This document shows, one piece after another, positions 6,701 to 16,346 of a stretch of DNA of 64,000 nt (its first letter is position 1; every line of letters starts with the position of its first letter). The position numbers and the translations under genes were made by a program. The notes under the pieces are model-generated. The model worked only from the letters and a program-made list of their open reading frames with translations, was not told the DNA's origin and made no database searches. The DNA is from Pseudoalteromonas prydzensis. GTDB lineage: Bacteria > Pseudomonadota > Gammaproteobacteria > Enterobacterales > Alteromonadaceae. The DNA is taken from contig NZ_DRGM01000082.1 in the NCBI RefSeq assembly GCF_011050055.1, forward strand, positions 17,458-81,457, read 5' to 3'.

Positions 6701-9640
6701 TTAAAAACGGGTACGAATACCAAATGTAATACGACGCTCAAAGATATTTTGCGTGATCACATGATCTGACCATTGTGCGTAAATATCTTCTTTTTCCTCG
6801 GTTAAATTACTCACTGAGGTATAAATGCTCATATCTTCAGCAAATTCATAGCCTGCATACATATCAAAATACAAGGTGCTGTCGGTCCAAAATGGCATAA
6901 CCCCTTCGCCCATTGGCGAACTTAAGCTGTCTAAGCGATCGCTGCGGTAGTTAGCTGCAAGGCGCAGTTGTAATGGGCCTTTTTCATACCAAAGCACCGC
7001 ATTAGCTGATTTTTCAGAGTTATCTTGAATTGGTAAACTTTCACCATAAACATCAACGTTTGCGCTGTCGCTTGGCGCATAGGTAAAGTTAACTGACGTG
7101 CCTAAGCCATCAAATGGCGCCGGTAAAAAGTCAAATGCTTGCTGATAAACCACTTCAAAGCCTTTAATGTCACCACCTTGGCCATTTATTTCAGTGCTTA
7201 CCGGTACTTCACGACGAATAACGCCATCAATATCGGGTAAGCCTTGCATGACAATACCGTTTTCAACAAATGATTCTATATCCATTAAAAAGGCTGAAAT
7301 GCTTAGTAAACCGCTGTCATTAAAATACCACTCGGCAGATAAGTTATAGTTAGTGGCGCGCCATGGCTCTAGATCAGGGTTACCATTTTGTGTGCCTTGT
7401 ACCGCGACTAATAAATCAGGACTTACGCCAAGCTCAGCGGCAAGTACATCACCGGCACGAGTACGACCAACACTAATACCACCGGCAAGTTTACCAATAT
7501 CGAGCGTGGTCATGGTTTTACCGTAACCAGCACGTAGGATCAGCTCTTCGGTGAGGTTTAAGTTAAAGTTCATGGATGGTAAAAAGTCAGAGTAATCTCT
7601 GTTTAGCCATTTTTCACCGGTTTTTTCACTGGCAGTACACAATGAGCAAGGACGTGCTGAGCCTAGCTGATTCTGCAGCATGTCGAGTTCAGTTTTAATG
7701 TATTGCGCGCCAATATTAGCGGTATAACTTAAATCCCCCAATTCACCGGAAAAGTTTGCTTTAAAGTAAGCGGTTTGTGTTTGCTCTTTGACTTGATAGG
7801 TACGAGATGGGTTAGCTAAACGCTTATTACCTGGGTAAATAGCGTTTTGGAATGCCATTGGATCGTCCATCACTTTCGGATCGATTAAGTAAAAACTATG
7901 CCCAGCGCCGCCAGGGCCTAAACCATTGACTTGGTTAACCCACCCATTGGGCATATCACTAAAAAAGTTGGTTTTACCTAGGGTTAAATCACCACCTGCT
8001 ACGCTATTTTCACCGTCGCCATTGGTATCACCTAGTGATGCGCCAGAATCTTTCCACATCACATCTGCTGTAATATCACCGGTGGTAAATGGCGCAACGA
8101 GAATATAGGTTTCACGCTCTACATCACGTTTGGATGCGCGCAGACCAAAATCAAAATTCTGCAGGTGATCTGTGTCAAAGGCGTAATGGCCATCAATACG
8201 GGCAACATCAAGTGTGGCCTCTTCTTCAAAGTTATTTTCAGAGTAGGTTGATACCAGATTATATTGGCTTATATCATTGCCAAAACCTTCTGCAAAACCA
8301 AGGGTGAGGTATTCGCCACTGCGTGAAAAGCTGACATCAACGTCTTCTGGGCCGTAACCATTGGGGTTAACAGGGGTAATGCCATCACCATGATTTTTTA
8401 ATAGTCCATGTTGTGCGCCTGAAGTTAAAAAGCCGTGGGCTACATTTTCAGTATGGCTGCGCTCTGCTGAGCCATGAATATACCTAAATTCACCTGATAA
8501 TGGGCCATCACCTTGGTATTCGAATAAAAAGCTGGCATTGGTTGATTCACGATCGTTAGTTAAACTTTCCGAGTAGGCACTAACCCGGCGAACTTTTAAA
8601 TCAGCTTCATTGACTGTGTATATTTGCCCGCCCTGATCATTATCTAAACGGGGAATAAAATTATCAGAATACGCCCAGATAGAGCCACGGGCATTATCAA
8701 CCATCACCCCTTGTTTACGGTCAGCATCATCCATTTTGGTATAAAATAGGTCGCCGGTAAAAGTCAGGGCATCGGCAATTTGATATTGAATAGTGGTGTT
8801 TAAACCTAAGCGATCACGCTCGGTTTCACGGTCCATCACGCCATAAAAACGTTGGCTGTAAAAGCTGTCGTTAAAATCGCCATCACCGTTAAAGTCTCTG
8901 TCAGTTTCATTTTGCACTTCTGAAGAGGTTAAAATTGTGCCATTGCGATAATTTGCTAAGGTGCTTTCGTCATACGCGGCGGTGACAATAATACCAAACT
9001 TATCATTGTTGTATCCGGCAAAGGCTACCAGTTTAGGATCGGTTTCTTCAGATAAGCTGCCGCGGGTGGCTTCCCCTGTCAGTGAAAACGTAGTGCCTTG
9101 GTCAAGAGCAAACGGCCGGCGCGTTTTTAAATCTAAAGTACCTGAAATGCCTCCAGCTAAAGTATCTGCTTGAGGTGATTTAAGTACATCAATCCCTGAT
9201 AGCAACGCGGCTGGGACATCAGTGAAGTCTGGTTGCAAGGTTGTAATTGAACCGGCACTTAAAAACTGCTCGCCATTTAAAAGAGTGGTTACTTGCGGCA
9301 TACCCCGTACGTTAATGGTCGAGCCTTCCCCTGCCGAGCGGCGAATTTGCACACCCGGAATACGTTGCAGCGTATCGGCAATGGTTACATCGGGGAGTTT
9401 ACCAATGTCTTCGGCGGTAATTGAGTCCATCACCCCAGTGCTAAAGCGTTTGTTGTTAATATCTTGTTTGTTGCTGGCGGCAATACCACGTACTTCGATG
9501 GTTTCTATTTCGTCATTGGCAACTGGACTTTCGTCCGCGGCATAAACCCCAAAGCTCGTATAACCACAGATAATAGCAGCCACAGTTTTTGCTATTACAC
9601 TTATATTTAACGTGGCTTGGCGACGGTTTTTACTATGCAT
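6701..9640 (-). CDS. TonB-dependent outer-membrane receptor (oligosaccharide type)
   Basis: About 979 residues. Basic N-terminus, signal peptide ending near YAADE, TonB-box-like IETIEVRG, plug domain (IGKLPDVTIADTLQRIPGVQ, then INVRGMPQVTTLLNGEQF), and a 22-strand-type barrel ending in FGIRTRF with the C-terminal Phe used by the Bam machinery. It resembles the large 'TonB-Xanth-Caul' receptors for carbohydrates. The ATG at 9640 has GAGG upstream; the in-frame ATG at 9655 lacks spacing for its AGG. It is divergent from an operon for N-acyl-amino-sugar-acid breakdown, so it probably imports C1-oxidised chitooligosaccharides (inference). Confidence 0.92.
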   Translation of the reverse strand: MHSKNRRQATLNISVIAKTVAAIICGYTSFGVYAADESPVANDEIETIEVRGIAASNKQDINNKRFSTGVMDSITAEDIGKLPDVTIADTLQRIPGVQIRRSAGEGSTINVRGMPQVTTLLNGEQFLSAGSITTLQPDFTDVPAALLSGIDVLKSPQADTLAGGISGTLDLKTRRPFALDQGTTFSLTGEATRGSLSEETDPKLVAFAGYNNDKFGIIVTAAYDESTLANYRNGTILTSSEVQNETDRDFNGDGDFNDSFYSQRFYGVMDRETERDRLGLNTTIQYQIADALTFTGDLFYTKMDDADRKQGVMVDNARGSIWAYSDNFIPRLDNDQGGQIYTVNEADLKVRRVSAYSESLTNDRESTNASFLFEYQGDGPLSGEFRYIHGSAERSHTENVAHGFLTSGAQHGLLKNHGDGITPVNPNGYGPEDVDVSFSRSGEYLTLGFAEGFGNDISQYNLVSTYSENNFEEEATLDVARIDGHYAFDTDHLQNFDFGLRASKRDVERETYILVAPFTTGDITADVMWKDSGASLGDTNGDGENSVAGGDLTLGKTNFFSDMPNGWVNQVNGLGPGGAGHSFYLIDPKVMDDPMAFQNAIYPGNKRLANPSRTYQVKEQTQTAYFKANFSGELGDLSYTANIGAQYIKTELDMLQNQLGSARPCSLCTASEKTGEKWLNRDYSDFLPSMNFNLNLTEELILRAGYGKTMTTLDIGKLAGGISVGRTRAGDVLAAELGVSPDLLVAVQGTQNGNPDLEPWRATNYNLSAEWYFNDSGLLSISAFLMDIESFVENGIVMQGLPDIDGVIRREVPVSTEINGQGGDIKGFEVVYQQAFDFLPAPFDGLGTSVNFTYAPSDSANVDVYGESLPIQDNSEKSANAVLWYEKGPLQLRLAANYRSDRLDSLSSPMGEGVMPFWTDSTLYFDMYAGYEFAEDMSIYTSVSNLTEEKEDIYAQWSDHVITQNIFERRITFGIRTRF

Positions 9641-9759
9641 TTTGTTGTACCTCATCCTGTATTTTAGAAGGTGAATTATTATTTTCTGTTAATTTGTAAC
9701 ATTTGTTGACTATTGTTTTGTTATTAATTAGCATCACTTTCAAGCAAAATGCAATAACA

Positions 9760-9800
9760 ATTACATTAACATTTGATAATTTTTTGCTTCTTAATGTAAT
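9760..9800. promoter_or_regulatory. Candidate operator between TonB receptor and amino-sugar-acid operon
   Basis: Inverted repeat ATTACATTAA (9760-9769) / TTAATGTAAT (9791-9800), perfect over 10 bp with 21 bp between arms. It lies in the 201-bp divergent promoter region, about 40 bp before the operon's first start codon. The operon's second gene encodes an RpiR-type repressor, the obvious candidate to bind here. No binding evidence is available. Confidence 0.4.
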
Positions 9801-9841
9801 GTTGCTATCTAAGGTAATGATTTAAAATAAGAGTTTTATTT

Positions 9842-11089
9842 ATGGAAAAGTTAGCCACAACAAGTGCTGAAAATATCGCAAGTGTGAATAAAGGCTTAGG
9901 TAAAGGCGAGGTCCCCATACATGGGGATTATAATGTTGCCTTACAGCAAGTTAGTTTGCCTTGTGCGTGTATTTATCAAACTCGGTTAGATAATAACATT
10001 GCCTGGATGGCAAAGTTTGCAAAGCAAAGTAAGGTGGAGTTTTCCCCCCATGGTAAAACTACCATGGCACCGGGTATTTTTAACAAGCAATTAAATGCAG
10101 GGGCTTACGCGATCACTATTGCCACAGTGCAACAGGCGGTAGTGGCTGCACGCGCTGGTGCAAAGCGCATTATTATGGCAAATCAGTTAGTTGGCAAAGC
10201 TAACATGGCGCATCTTGCAAGTTTATTAAAGCAGCATCCGGTTGATTTTTATTGTTTAGTGGATGATATCAGTAATGTAACAGCCCTTGCTGAGTTCTTT
10301 AGTGAGCAAGGTTTACAGCTTAAATTACTGATTGAATTAGGCGTAGCTGGCGGGCGTTGTGGTGTCGTTGATAATCAACAACTGCAGCAATTGGCTGCGC
10401 ATATTCAACAGTTTGCTTCATTACAGCTTGCGGGTATTGAAGTGTATGAAGGCGTATTGAGTACAGAAAATGAAGTGGCTGCTTTTTTAACGGATGCGGT
10501 AGCAAAATGTAAAGCCTTGATTGAAAAGCAGGCTTTTGCGACAGAGCAGGTGATCATTACCGCTGGTGGCTCTGCTTGGTATGACTTAGTGTGTGATGCA
10601 TTTGCACCGCACAACTTGTTAGACAACATGATACCTGTGATCCGCCCTGGTTGTTATGTGGCTCATGATCAAGGGATTTATCAGCAGGCCCAGCAGCAAG
10701 TGTTAGCGCGTAACCCGCTGGCCTGTAATATTGGCAGTGATCTACAGTCGTGTTTAGAAATTTGGGCATACGTACAGTCACTACCAGAGCCAGGTCGTGC
10801 CATTATTGGTATGGGTAAACGAGATGTCGCCTTCGATGCTGGCTTACCCATTGCCAATTTACATGTTGATCAAGCTGGCACGGTACGACCTGCAGGGGCT
10901 GATTGGCAAGTTGAAAAAATAATGGATCAACACGCGATGCTGACTTATACCGACCCTGAGCAACTAAAAGTGGGCGATATTATTGCATTTGCAACCTCGC
11001 ACCCGTGCCTTACATTCGATAAATGGCGTTATATTAACGTCATAGATGATAACTATAACGTTATTGAGATCTTTGATACGTATTTTTAG
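9842..11089 (+). CDS. Fold-type III PLP enzyme, D-serine-dehydratase/D-threonine-aldolase-like; probable D-glucosaminate deaminase
   Basis: 415 residues. N-terminal alanine-racemase-like barrel with PLP lysine in SPHGKTTMAPG (Lys72). The C-terminal beta domain has HPCLTFDKWR (about 387-395), whose His and Cys match the metal ligands of D-serine dehydratases of this fold. The family removes ammonia from D-amino acids. In this operon, which also encodes an N-acyl-D-amino-acid deacylase, a RidA protein and a KDG kinase, the expected substrate is D-glucosaminate (GlcN1A), giving 2-keto-3-deoxygluconate and ammonia (inference from context). First gene of a seven-gene operon. The ATG follows AAGAG at 7 nt. 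Confidence 0.85.
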   Translation: MEKLATTSAENIASVNKGLGKGEVPIHGDYNVALQQVSLPCACIYQTRLDNNIAWMAKFAKQSKVEFSPHGKTTMAPGIFNKQLNAGAYAITIATVQQAVVAARAGAKRIIMANQLVGKANMAHLASLLKQHPVDFYCLVDDISNVTALAEFFSEQGLQLKLLIELGVAGGRCGVVDNQQLQQLAAHIQQFASLQLAGIEVYEGVLSTENEVAAFLTDAVAKCKALIEKQAFATEQVIITAGGSAWYDLVCDAFAPHNLLDNMIPVIRPGCYVAHDQGIYQQAQQQVLARNPLACNIGSDLQSCLEIWAYVQSLPEPGRAIIGMGKRDVAFDAGLPIANLHVDQAGTVRPAGADWQVEKIMDQHAMLTYTDPEQLKVGDIIAFATSHPCLTFDKWRYINVIDDNYNVIEIFDTYF

Positions 11090-11101
11090 GAGAGTAAATA
11101 A

Positions 11102-11953
11102 TTGGATATTGTTTCACGAATTAAAGAGCGCTTAGGGCATTTACGTCAATCAGAGCAACTCGTTGCACAATTAATTTTAACCGATCTGCAATATGCAGCT
11201 TCAGCAAGTATTAGCGACTTAGCGCAGCGCGCTAAAGTGAGCCACGCGTCAATTACTCGCTTAGCTAAAGCCTTAGGCTGCGATAATGTGCGAGATATGA
11301 AACTACAACTTGCGCAGTCACTGGCAGTTGGTGAGCGTTTTATTAGTGAAAACGCCTCAGTACGCGAAGATATTCCAGCAATATACCAAGCAATTCACGA
11401 TATTTTAGATATCAATGCCGGGCTTATTGAGCAGTCTTTAGTGGAAGAAGCCGCACGTTGTATTGCTGGTAGTCGTCATACACTCATTTTTGGTGTTGGT
11501 GGTGGCAGCTCGGTAGTGGCACAAGAGTGTCACAATCGTTTGTTTCGACTCGATGTACTTAGTAATGCCTATAGCGATCCTGTGATGATGCGCATGACAG
11601 CAGCCAGTGTTGATGTGAGCGATGTGGTTATGGTGCTGTCGTTAACGGGGCTTGCCAAAGATCTGATTGATGCCGCAAGTATTGCCAAAGATTATGGTGC
11701 AAAGGTGATTGCCATTTGCCCTGATAGTACGCTTGCGGATATAGCGACAATTCACTTACCAATCAAAACCAATGAATCAGATTACATTTTCACGCCAAGT
11801 ACCGCGCGTTACGCCATGTTAGCCGCCGTTGATGTGCTTGCCAGTGAAGTGGCGATATTAACGCAGAAAAAATCTCGTGAGAAACTGCGCCGTATTAAAC
11901 ATGAGTTAGATGAGTACCGTCAAGGACCTGACCGCGCACCGCTAGGAGATTAA
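11102..11953 (+). CDS. RpiR/MurR-family transcriptional regulator with SIS domain
   Basis: 283 residues. The N-terminal HTH_6 domain (about 1-75) has SISDLAQRAKVSHASITRLA as its recognition motif. The SIS sugar-phosphate-binding domain (about 120-250) contains FGVGGGSSVVAQE and LSLTGLAKDLIDAA. TTG start with GGAG 9 nt upstream, 12 bp after the preceding stop. RpiR proteins sense phosphorylated sugars or sugar acids, so the effector here is likely an operon intermediate such as KDPG or GlcNAc1A. Being within the operon suggests autoregulation and control of the divergent TonB receptor. Confidence 0.92.
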   Translation: MDIVSRIKERLGHLRQSEQLVAQLILTDLQYAASASISDLAQRAKVSHASITRLAKALGCDNVRDMKLQLAQSLAVGERFISENASVREDIPAIYQAIHDILDINAGLIEQSLVEEAARCIAGSRHTLIFGVGGGSSVVAQECHNRLFRLDVLSNAYSDPVMMRMTAASVDVSDVVMVLSLTGLAKDLIDAASIAKDYGAKVIAICPDSTLADIATIHLPIKTNESDYIFTPSTARYAMLAAVDVLASEVAILTQKKSREKLRRIKHELDEYRQGPDRAPLGD

Positions 11954-11955
11954 CA

Positions 11956-13425
11956 ATGCAGTACGATAGCTCGCAAGCAGTAGACACAATCATCTATCAA
12001 GCAAAGGTATTTGATGGCTTAGGTAATGCGCCAGTGCAGATGGACGTTGCAATCAAAAGGCAGCAGATTGTCGCATTGGGTGAGTTATCTGCATATCAAG
12101 CAACAAATAAAGTTAATGCCGATGGATTGTGTTTAGCGCCCGGCTTTATTGATGTACATACTCACGATGATTTAGAAGTACTCAGAAACCCTGAAATGGC
12201 GGCTAAAATCAGCCAAGGGGTGACGACGGTTATTACCGGCAATTGTGGCATTAGCGCCGCGCCCGCCCAATTAGCCGCGGATGCGCCTGATCCAATGAAC
12301 TTATTAGGTGATAAAACTGAATTTAAGTTTGCCCAGCTGCGCGATTATATCGACGCTTTTAATGTGCAAAAAGCCAATGTCAATGTGGCTGCGTTGGTTG
12401 GGCATACCACGCTTAGAAATAATGTGATGACCGATTTATTACGCGCAGCGACAGCAGCAGAAATCACCTTAATGCAGCAGCAACTAGACCTTGCACTGAG
12501 TCAAGGCGCATTAGGCTTGAGTACCGGCCTTGCCTATAAAAATGCCAATCAAGCGCCATCTTCTGAAGTGCACGCATTTGGTGAAGTGTTGAAAAAACAC
12601 CATGCGCTGTATACCACGCATTTACGCACTGAATTTGATGCGGTACTTGATGCAATGGACGAAGCCTTTGCAATGGAGCAAGTATTTGATATTAAGGTGA
12701 TTATTTCACACCTTAAATGCGCGGGTAAAAATAACTGGGGGCGAGCTCCGGAGTTATTGGCTAAGTTTGCCGAGCAAGGTGAACATTCAAAATGCAGTTG
12801 TGATGCGTACCCATATGCTGCCAGTTCCAGCACCTTAGATTTAAACCAAGTGACCGATGAATTTGATATTTTTATAACCTGGTCAACGGCTCACCCTGAA
12901 ATGGCTGAACAGTTACTGGCCGATATCGCTAAACAGTGGGGCGTGAGTTTGCTTGATGCGGCTAAACGACTACAGCCCGCAGGGGCGGTTTACCATGGTC
13001 TTAATGAAGACGATGTAAAAACCATTCTTGCCTTTGATAAAACCATGATTGGCTCAGATGGCTTACCGTGCGATCCGCATCCGCATCCGCGTTTGTGGGG
13101 CTCATTCCCACGGGTTTTAGGTCATTACAGCCGTGAGCAAGGCCTTTTTTCGTTGGCAACGGCGATCCATAAAATGACCGGTTTAAGTGCTGCAAATTAT
13201 CGCTTAGCAAACCGTGGAGTGATCAAGGTCGGTTATTTTGCTGATTTAGTATTATTTGATGCCGATGAAATTATCGATAACGCGACCTTTGTTGAGTCTG
13301 CCTTACCGGCATCGGGTATCCGTCGGGTTTGGACTAATGGCCAAACCACATTGAAAGATAAACAGGTTCTGCCCGCGTATTCGGGTAAATTTTTAACATC
13401 TCTAGGAGCAAGTAAACATGATTAG
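11956..13425 (+). CDS. N-acyl-D-amino-acid deacylase (D-aminoacylase family); probable GlcNAc1A deacetylase
   Basis: 489 residues, amidohydrolase-superfamily barrel. Metal-site motifs are visible: FIDVHTHDD (His68, His70), GNCGIS (Cys97, the Cys ligand typical of D-aminoacylases), IISHLKCAGKNNWG, DAYPYAASSS and IGSDGLPCDPHPHPR with the catalytic Asp. The family hydrolyses N-acyl-D-amino acids in the cytoplasm. N-acetylglucosaminic acid is chemically an N-acetyl-D-amino acid, so in this operon it is the expected substrate, giving D-glucosaminate and acetate. It starts 2 bp after the regulator's stop and overlaps the next gene by 8 bp, indicating translational coupling. Confidence 0.88.
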   Translation: MQYDSSQAVDTIIYQAKVFDGLGNAPVQMDVAIKRQQIVALGELSAYQATNKVNADGLCLAPGFIDVHTHDDLEVLRNPEMAAKISQGVTTVITGNCGISAAPAQLAADAPDPMNLLGDKTEFKFAQLRDYIDAFNVQKANVNVAALVGHTTLRNNVMTDLLRAATAAEITLMQQQLDLALSQGALGLSTGLAYKNANQAPSSEVHAFGEVLKKHHALYTTHLRTEFDAVLDAMDEAFAMEQVFDIKVIISHLKCAGKNNWGRAPELLAKFAEQGEHSKCSCDAYPYAASSSTLDLNQVTDEFDIFITWSTAHPEMAEQLLADIAKQWGVSLLDAAKRLQPAGAVYHGLNEDDVKTILAFDKTMIGSDGLPCDPHPHPRLWGSFPRVLGHYSREQGLFSLATAIHKMTGLSAANYRLANRGVIKVGYFADLVLFDADEIIDNATFVESALPASGIRRVWTNGQTTLKDKQVLPAYSGKFLTSLGASKHD

Positions 13426-13801
13426 ACGAATTGGTATTGAAGGCGGTAAAGGCACGGGTGGCCAACACTTACCGTTTGCCCGCGCAGTAGAAGCCGGTGG
13501 TTGGTTGATGGTGTCAGGGCAAACCCCAATGCAAGACGGCGAAGTGGTTGAAGGCGGTATTATTGAGCAATCAACCCTCGCGATTGAAAATTGCCTCGAG
13601 ATAATGAAAGAAGCAGGTTACGAGTTAAAAGATGTGGTGCATGTGACGGTTATTTTAACTGACTCGCGTTATTTTCAGTCGTTCAATAAAGTATTTAAAG
13701 CGTACTTTGGTGCTAATCCACCAGCACGTATTTGTGCGGTCGCGGATCTAGTTGTCGATTGTAAAGTTGAGGTAGATGTTACTTGTTATAAGGCACCTTA
13801 A
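13418..13801 (+). CDS. RidA/YjgF-family enamine/imine deaminase
   Basis: 127 residues, one RidA domain. The substrate-carboxylate Arg is present in PPARICAV (Arg104), and Glu118 follows in KVEVD, both typical of active RidA proteins. The family hydrolyses reactive enamine/imine intermediates released by PLP dehydratases. Here it likely finishes the reaction of the fold-III PLP enzyme encoded first in the operon. The start overlaps the deacylase stop as ATGATTAG. Family trimer packing is assumed, not seen. Confidence 0.9.
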   Translation: MIRRIGIEGGKGTGGQHLPFARAVEAGGWLMVSGQTPMQDGEVVEGGIIEQSTLAIENCLEIMKEAGYELKDVVHVTVILTDSRYFQSFNKVFKAYFGANPPARICAVADLVVDCKVEVDVTCYKAP

Positions 13802-13948
13802 CTTTTTGTCAGCGCCTTAATGACAGCGTTGACATACACCTAAGAGCACACAAAAAAATAATCGCTCTTAGGTGGCTTGGATATATTAATCAACAGAATA
13901 ATAACTATCACCGCCAGCGCTGCGTGGAACGGTGGAGCAGGGTGTCTT

Positions 13949-15397
13949 ATGAAGTGGCAATTATTAATGGCCTTTTTGGGCTACTTAGGATTTATGATTT
14001 GGTTTGGCTGGTGGGTGAGTCGCAATGCCAAAGGCGGTGACAATTTTTTACTGGGCGGGCGCAACTTACCTTTTTTACTCACCCTTGGTACAACTGTTGC
14101 CACTATGGTGGGCACGGGCTCATCGATGGGCGCCGTTGGTTTTGCTTATTTAAATGGCTGGGCCGGAATGATTTATGGTCTTGGTGGTGCATGCGGTATT
14201 TTACTACTGGCAAAACTGTTTGCTCCAGTGCGTGAGCATGAATTTATGACCATGAGTGAAGAAATATCCTACTACGTTGGCGCTCACCCTGTGGTTAAAA
14301 ACACCATTGCGGTATTTATTTTTGTTGCCAGTATCGGTTGGTTAGGCGCACATATTCTCGGTGGTGGTATGTACTTAGCATGGCTAACGGGGCTGTCGCC
14401 ATTTTCAGCTAAATTAATCATTGCTTTAGGGTTTAGTATTTACGTGGTGATTGGCGGTTATGTTGCTGTGGTATGGACCGACTCGATACAAGCATTAGTG
14501 TTATTTGTGGGCTTTTTCTTGATGGCGGGGGTAGCTCTTTATGAAGTGGGTGGCTTAGCAGAGATGGCCAATGCGCAACCTGTACTCAATCGTAGCTTTT
14601 TATCGCTGGATAAAATTGGCGCAGTGCATGGCTTATCACTGTTTTTTGCAGTGTTAATTGGTGTGTTAGTTGCGCCTTCGTTTCGCCAGCGTATTTATTC
14701 AGGTCGGCATGTTAAAAGCATTCGCCAATCATTTTACCTCTCTGGCGGCTTATATTTAGTATTTGCCAGCGTGCCTGCCATTATCGGTATGGCTGCATAT
14801 GCGCTTAATCCTGCCTTAGAAAACAGTGCATTTTCGTTCCCTTATATGGCATTTGAATTACTACCGTTTGGCTTAGCCGCGTTGGTGATAATAGCAGGGC
14901 TGTCGGCGACAATTTCTAGCGCCAGCTCAGATGCCATCGCAGCGGTGAGTGTGTTAATTCGTGATATCTACAGCTTAGTATTCAAGCGTATGCCGCATGC
15001 TAAAGATGTGGTGATCCTCTCGCGCATTGGCTTGGTAATGACCATCGGTATTGCTTTATTACTGGCGTTATTAACAAACGATGTGATTGGCTATATAACC
15101 AATATGATTGCTACGCTCATGTCGGGTTTGTGTGTGTGCGTGTTGTTTGGCCATTTTTGGCCACGCTTTAATTGGCAGGGGGCGATTACTGCGTTAGTGG
15201 TGTCTTTATCGGTGTCATTGGCGATTATTGTCACCCCTAACTGGCTTGCGTATTGGGGGAACCCGATTATGCCAGCCACCTTAGCCTCTTCACTATGTGC
15301 CGCAATCGTTACCCTAGTTACGCCAATGCAAAAGCACACATCAGCCCAAGCCTTGGCTATTTTACAGGCAGAGCGTGAGGAGATGCAGCATGATTAA
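13949..15397 (+). CDS. Sodium/solute symporter (SSS/SLC5 family); probable GlcNAc1A importer
   Basis: 482 residues, about 13 hydrophobic segments, starting MKWQLLMAFLGYLGFMIWFG. The SSS signature region includes the early FLLGGRNLPF segment, TMVGTGSSMG, and VIAGLSATISSASSDA at the sodium-site helix. Inner-membrane sodium-coupled importer. A frame open from 13877 adds 24 polar residues; the internal ATG at 13949, with purine-rich GGAGCAGGG upstream, is preferred because it places the first helix at the N-terminus as in the family. It sits between catabolic genes for an acetylated amino-sugar acid, so that is the likely cargo (inference). Its end overlaps the kinase start by 8 bp. Confidence 0.88.
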   Translation: MKWQLLMAFLGYLGFMIWFGWWVSRNAKGGDNFLLGGRNLPFLLTLGTTVATMVGTGSSMGAVGFAYLNGWAGMIYGLGGACGILLLAKLFAPVREHEFMTMSEEISYYVGAHPVVKNTIAVFIFVASIGWLGAHILGGGMYLAWLTGLSPFSAKLIIALGFSIYVVIGGYVAVVWTDSIQALVLFVGFFLMAGVALYEVGGLAEMANAQPVLNRSFLSLDKIGAVHGLSLFFAVLIGVLVAPSFRQRIYSGRHVKSIRQSFYLSGGLYLVFASVPAIIGMAAYALNPALENSAFSFPYMAFELLPFGLAALVIIAGLSATISSASSDAIAAVSVLIRDIYSLVFKRMPHAKDVVILSRIGLVMTIGIALLLALLTNDVIGYITNMIATLMSGLCVCVLFGHFWPRFNWQGAITALVVSLSVSLAIIVTPNWLAYWGNPIMPATLASSLCAAIVTLVTPMQKHTSAQALAILQAEREEMQHD

Positions 15398-16346
15398 AGT
15401 GGCATTTTTTGGCGAAGCGATGCATGAGTTATCGCTAAACGATGAACCGTGTTTTGGTGGCGATAGCTATAATAGCGCGGTGTATTTAAAGCGCTTAGTA
15501 ATGAGTCATGCTGAGGTCTATTTTGTATCGGCAATCGGCAGTGATGAATTAAGTGATAGGGCTTTCATTCGCTGGCAAAAGCAAGGACTTAATTTACAGT
15601 ACGTATTACGCAGTGATGTTCGCACTTTAGGTGCTTATGGCATTGTTGTTGATGATAGCGGCGAGCGTACTTTTCATTACGACCGTAAAGACAGCGCTGC
15701 CAGAGAATATTTTAATCTTGATAAACAACAGGCTTTTTTAGCGGCACTTAAACATAAGCTATTTGATTATGTGTACTTTTCGGCAATTAGTCTTGCTATT
15801 TTAGACGAGCAAAGCAGGCAGTTATTTATGGCCGCGATTGCAGCTTTTAAACAGGCTGGTGGCAAGGTTATTTTTGACAGTAACTATCGCGCGGTACTTT
15901 GGCAAAATAAAGCCACTGCGCAAAAATGTTATAAGCAAGCCTATGCCAGTGCCGATATTTTATTGGTCACGGATGACGACCACTTTGGCGTTTTTGGGCA
16001 TGCTGCGCCTCAGCAATTAGTGGATTTTTATCAAGCATATGCGCATAGCTTAGTGATCATTAAACAAGGGGTGAACGACACCTTAGTTCTGCAACAGCAG
16101 CTTCTAAGCCGCTACCCTGTGCTGCCTGTAAAGCGTGTTGTTGATACGACTGGCGCAGGAGATGCGTTTGCCGCTGGATTTTTGGCTGAATATTTACTAA
16201 CGCAACAGTGCGAACCGGCGGTTAATACGGCGCAACAGCTTGCCGCGCAGGTTATTGCTGTAACCGGAGCTGTTGTTGCCACAACAATTACAACAACGCC
16301 AAGCAATCAACTAAGCGCTACCGAACAGGACACTGACTATGAATAA
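15390..16346 (+). CDS. kdgK: PfkB-family 2-keto-3-deoxygluconate kinase
   Basis: 318 residues of the PfkB/ribokinase family. GGDSYNSAVYLKRL near the N-terminus binds substrate and DTTGAGDAFAAGFLAEY (about 251-267) carries the anion hole and catalytic Asp. Sequence style and the sugar-acid context fit KdgK, which converts KDG plus ATP to KDPG for the Entner-Doudoroff aldolase; that aldolase is not in this window. The ATG at 15390 has GAGGAG 7 nt upstream and is preferred over the in-frame ATG at 15375. It overlaps both neighbours by 8 bp, consistent with one polycistronic message. Confidence 0.85.
   Translation: MIKVAFFGEAMHELSLNDEPCFGGDSYNSAVYLKRLVMSHAEVYFVSAIGSDELSDRAFIRWQKQGLNLQYVLRSDVRTLGAYGIVVDDSGERTFHYDRKDSAAREYFNLDKQQAFLAALKHKLFDYVYFSAISLAILDEQSRQLFMAAIAAFKQAGGKVIFDSNYRAVLWQNKATAQKCYKQAYASADILLVTDDDHFGVFGHAAPQQLVDFYQAYAHSLVIIKQGVNDTLVLQQQLLSRYPVLPVKRVVDTTGAGDAFAAGFLAEYLLTQQCEPAVNTAQQLAAQVIAVTGAVVATTITTTPSNQLSATEQDTDYE

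Noticed and set aside
13877..13948. Upstream extension of the symporter
   Set aside because: The added 24 residues are not symporter-like and the internal ATG fits the family start.
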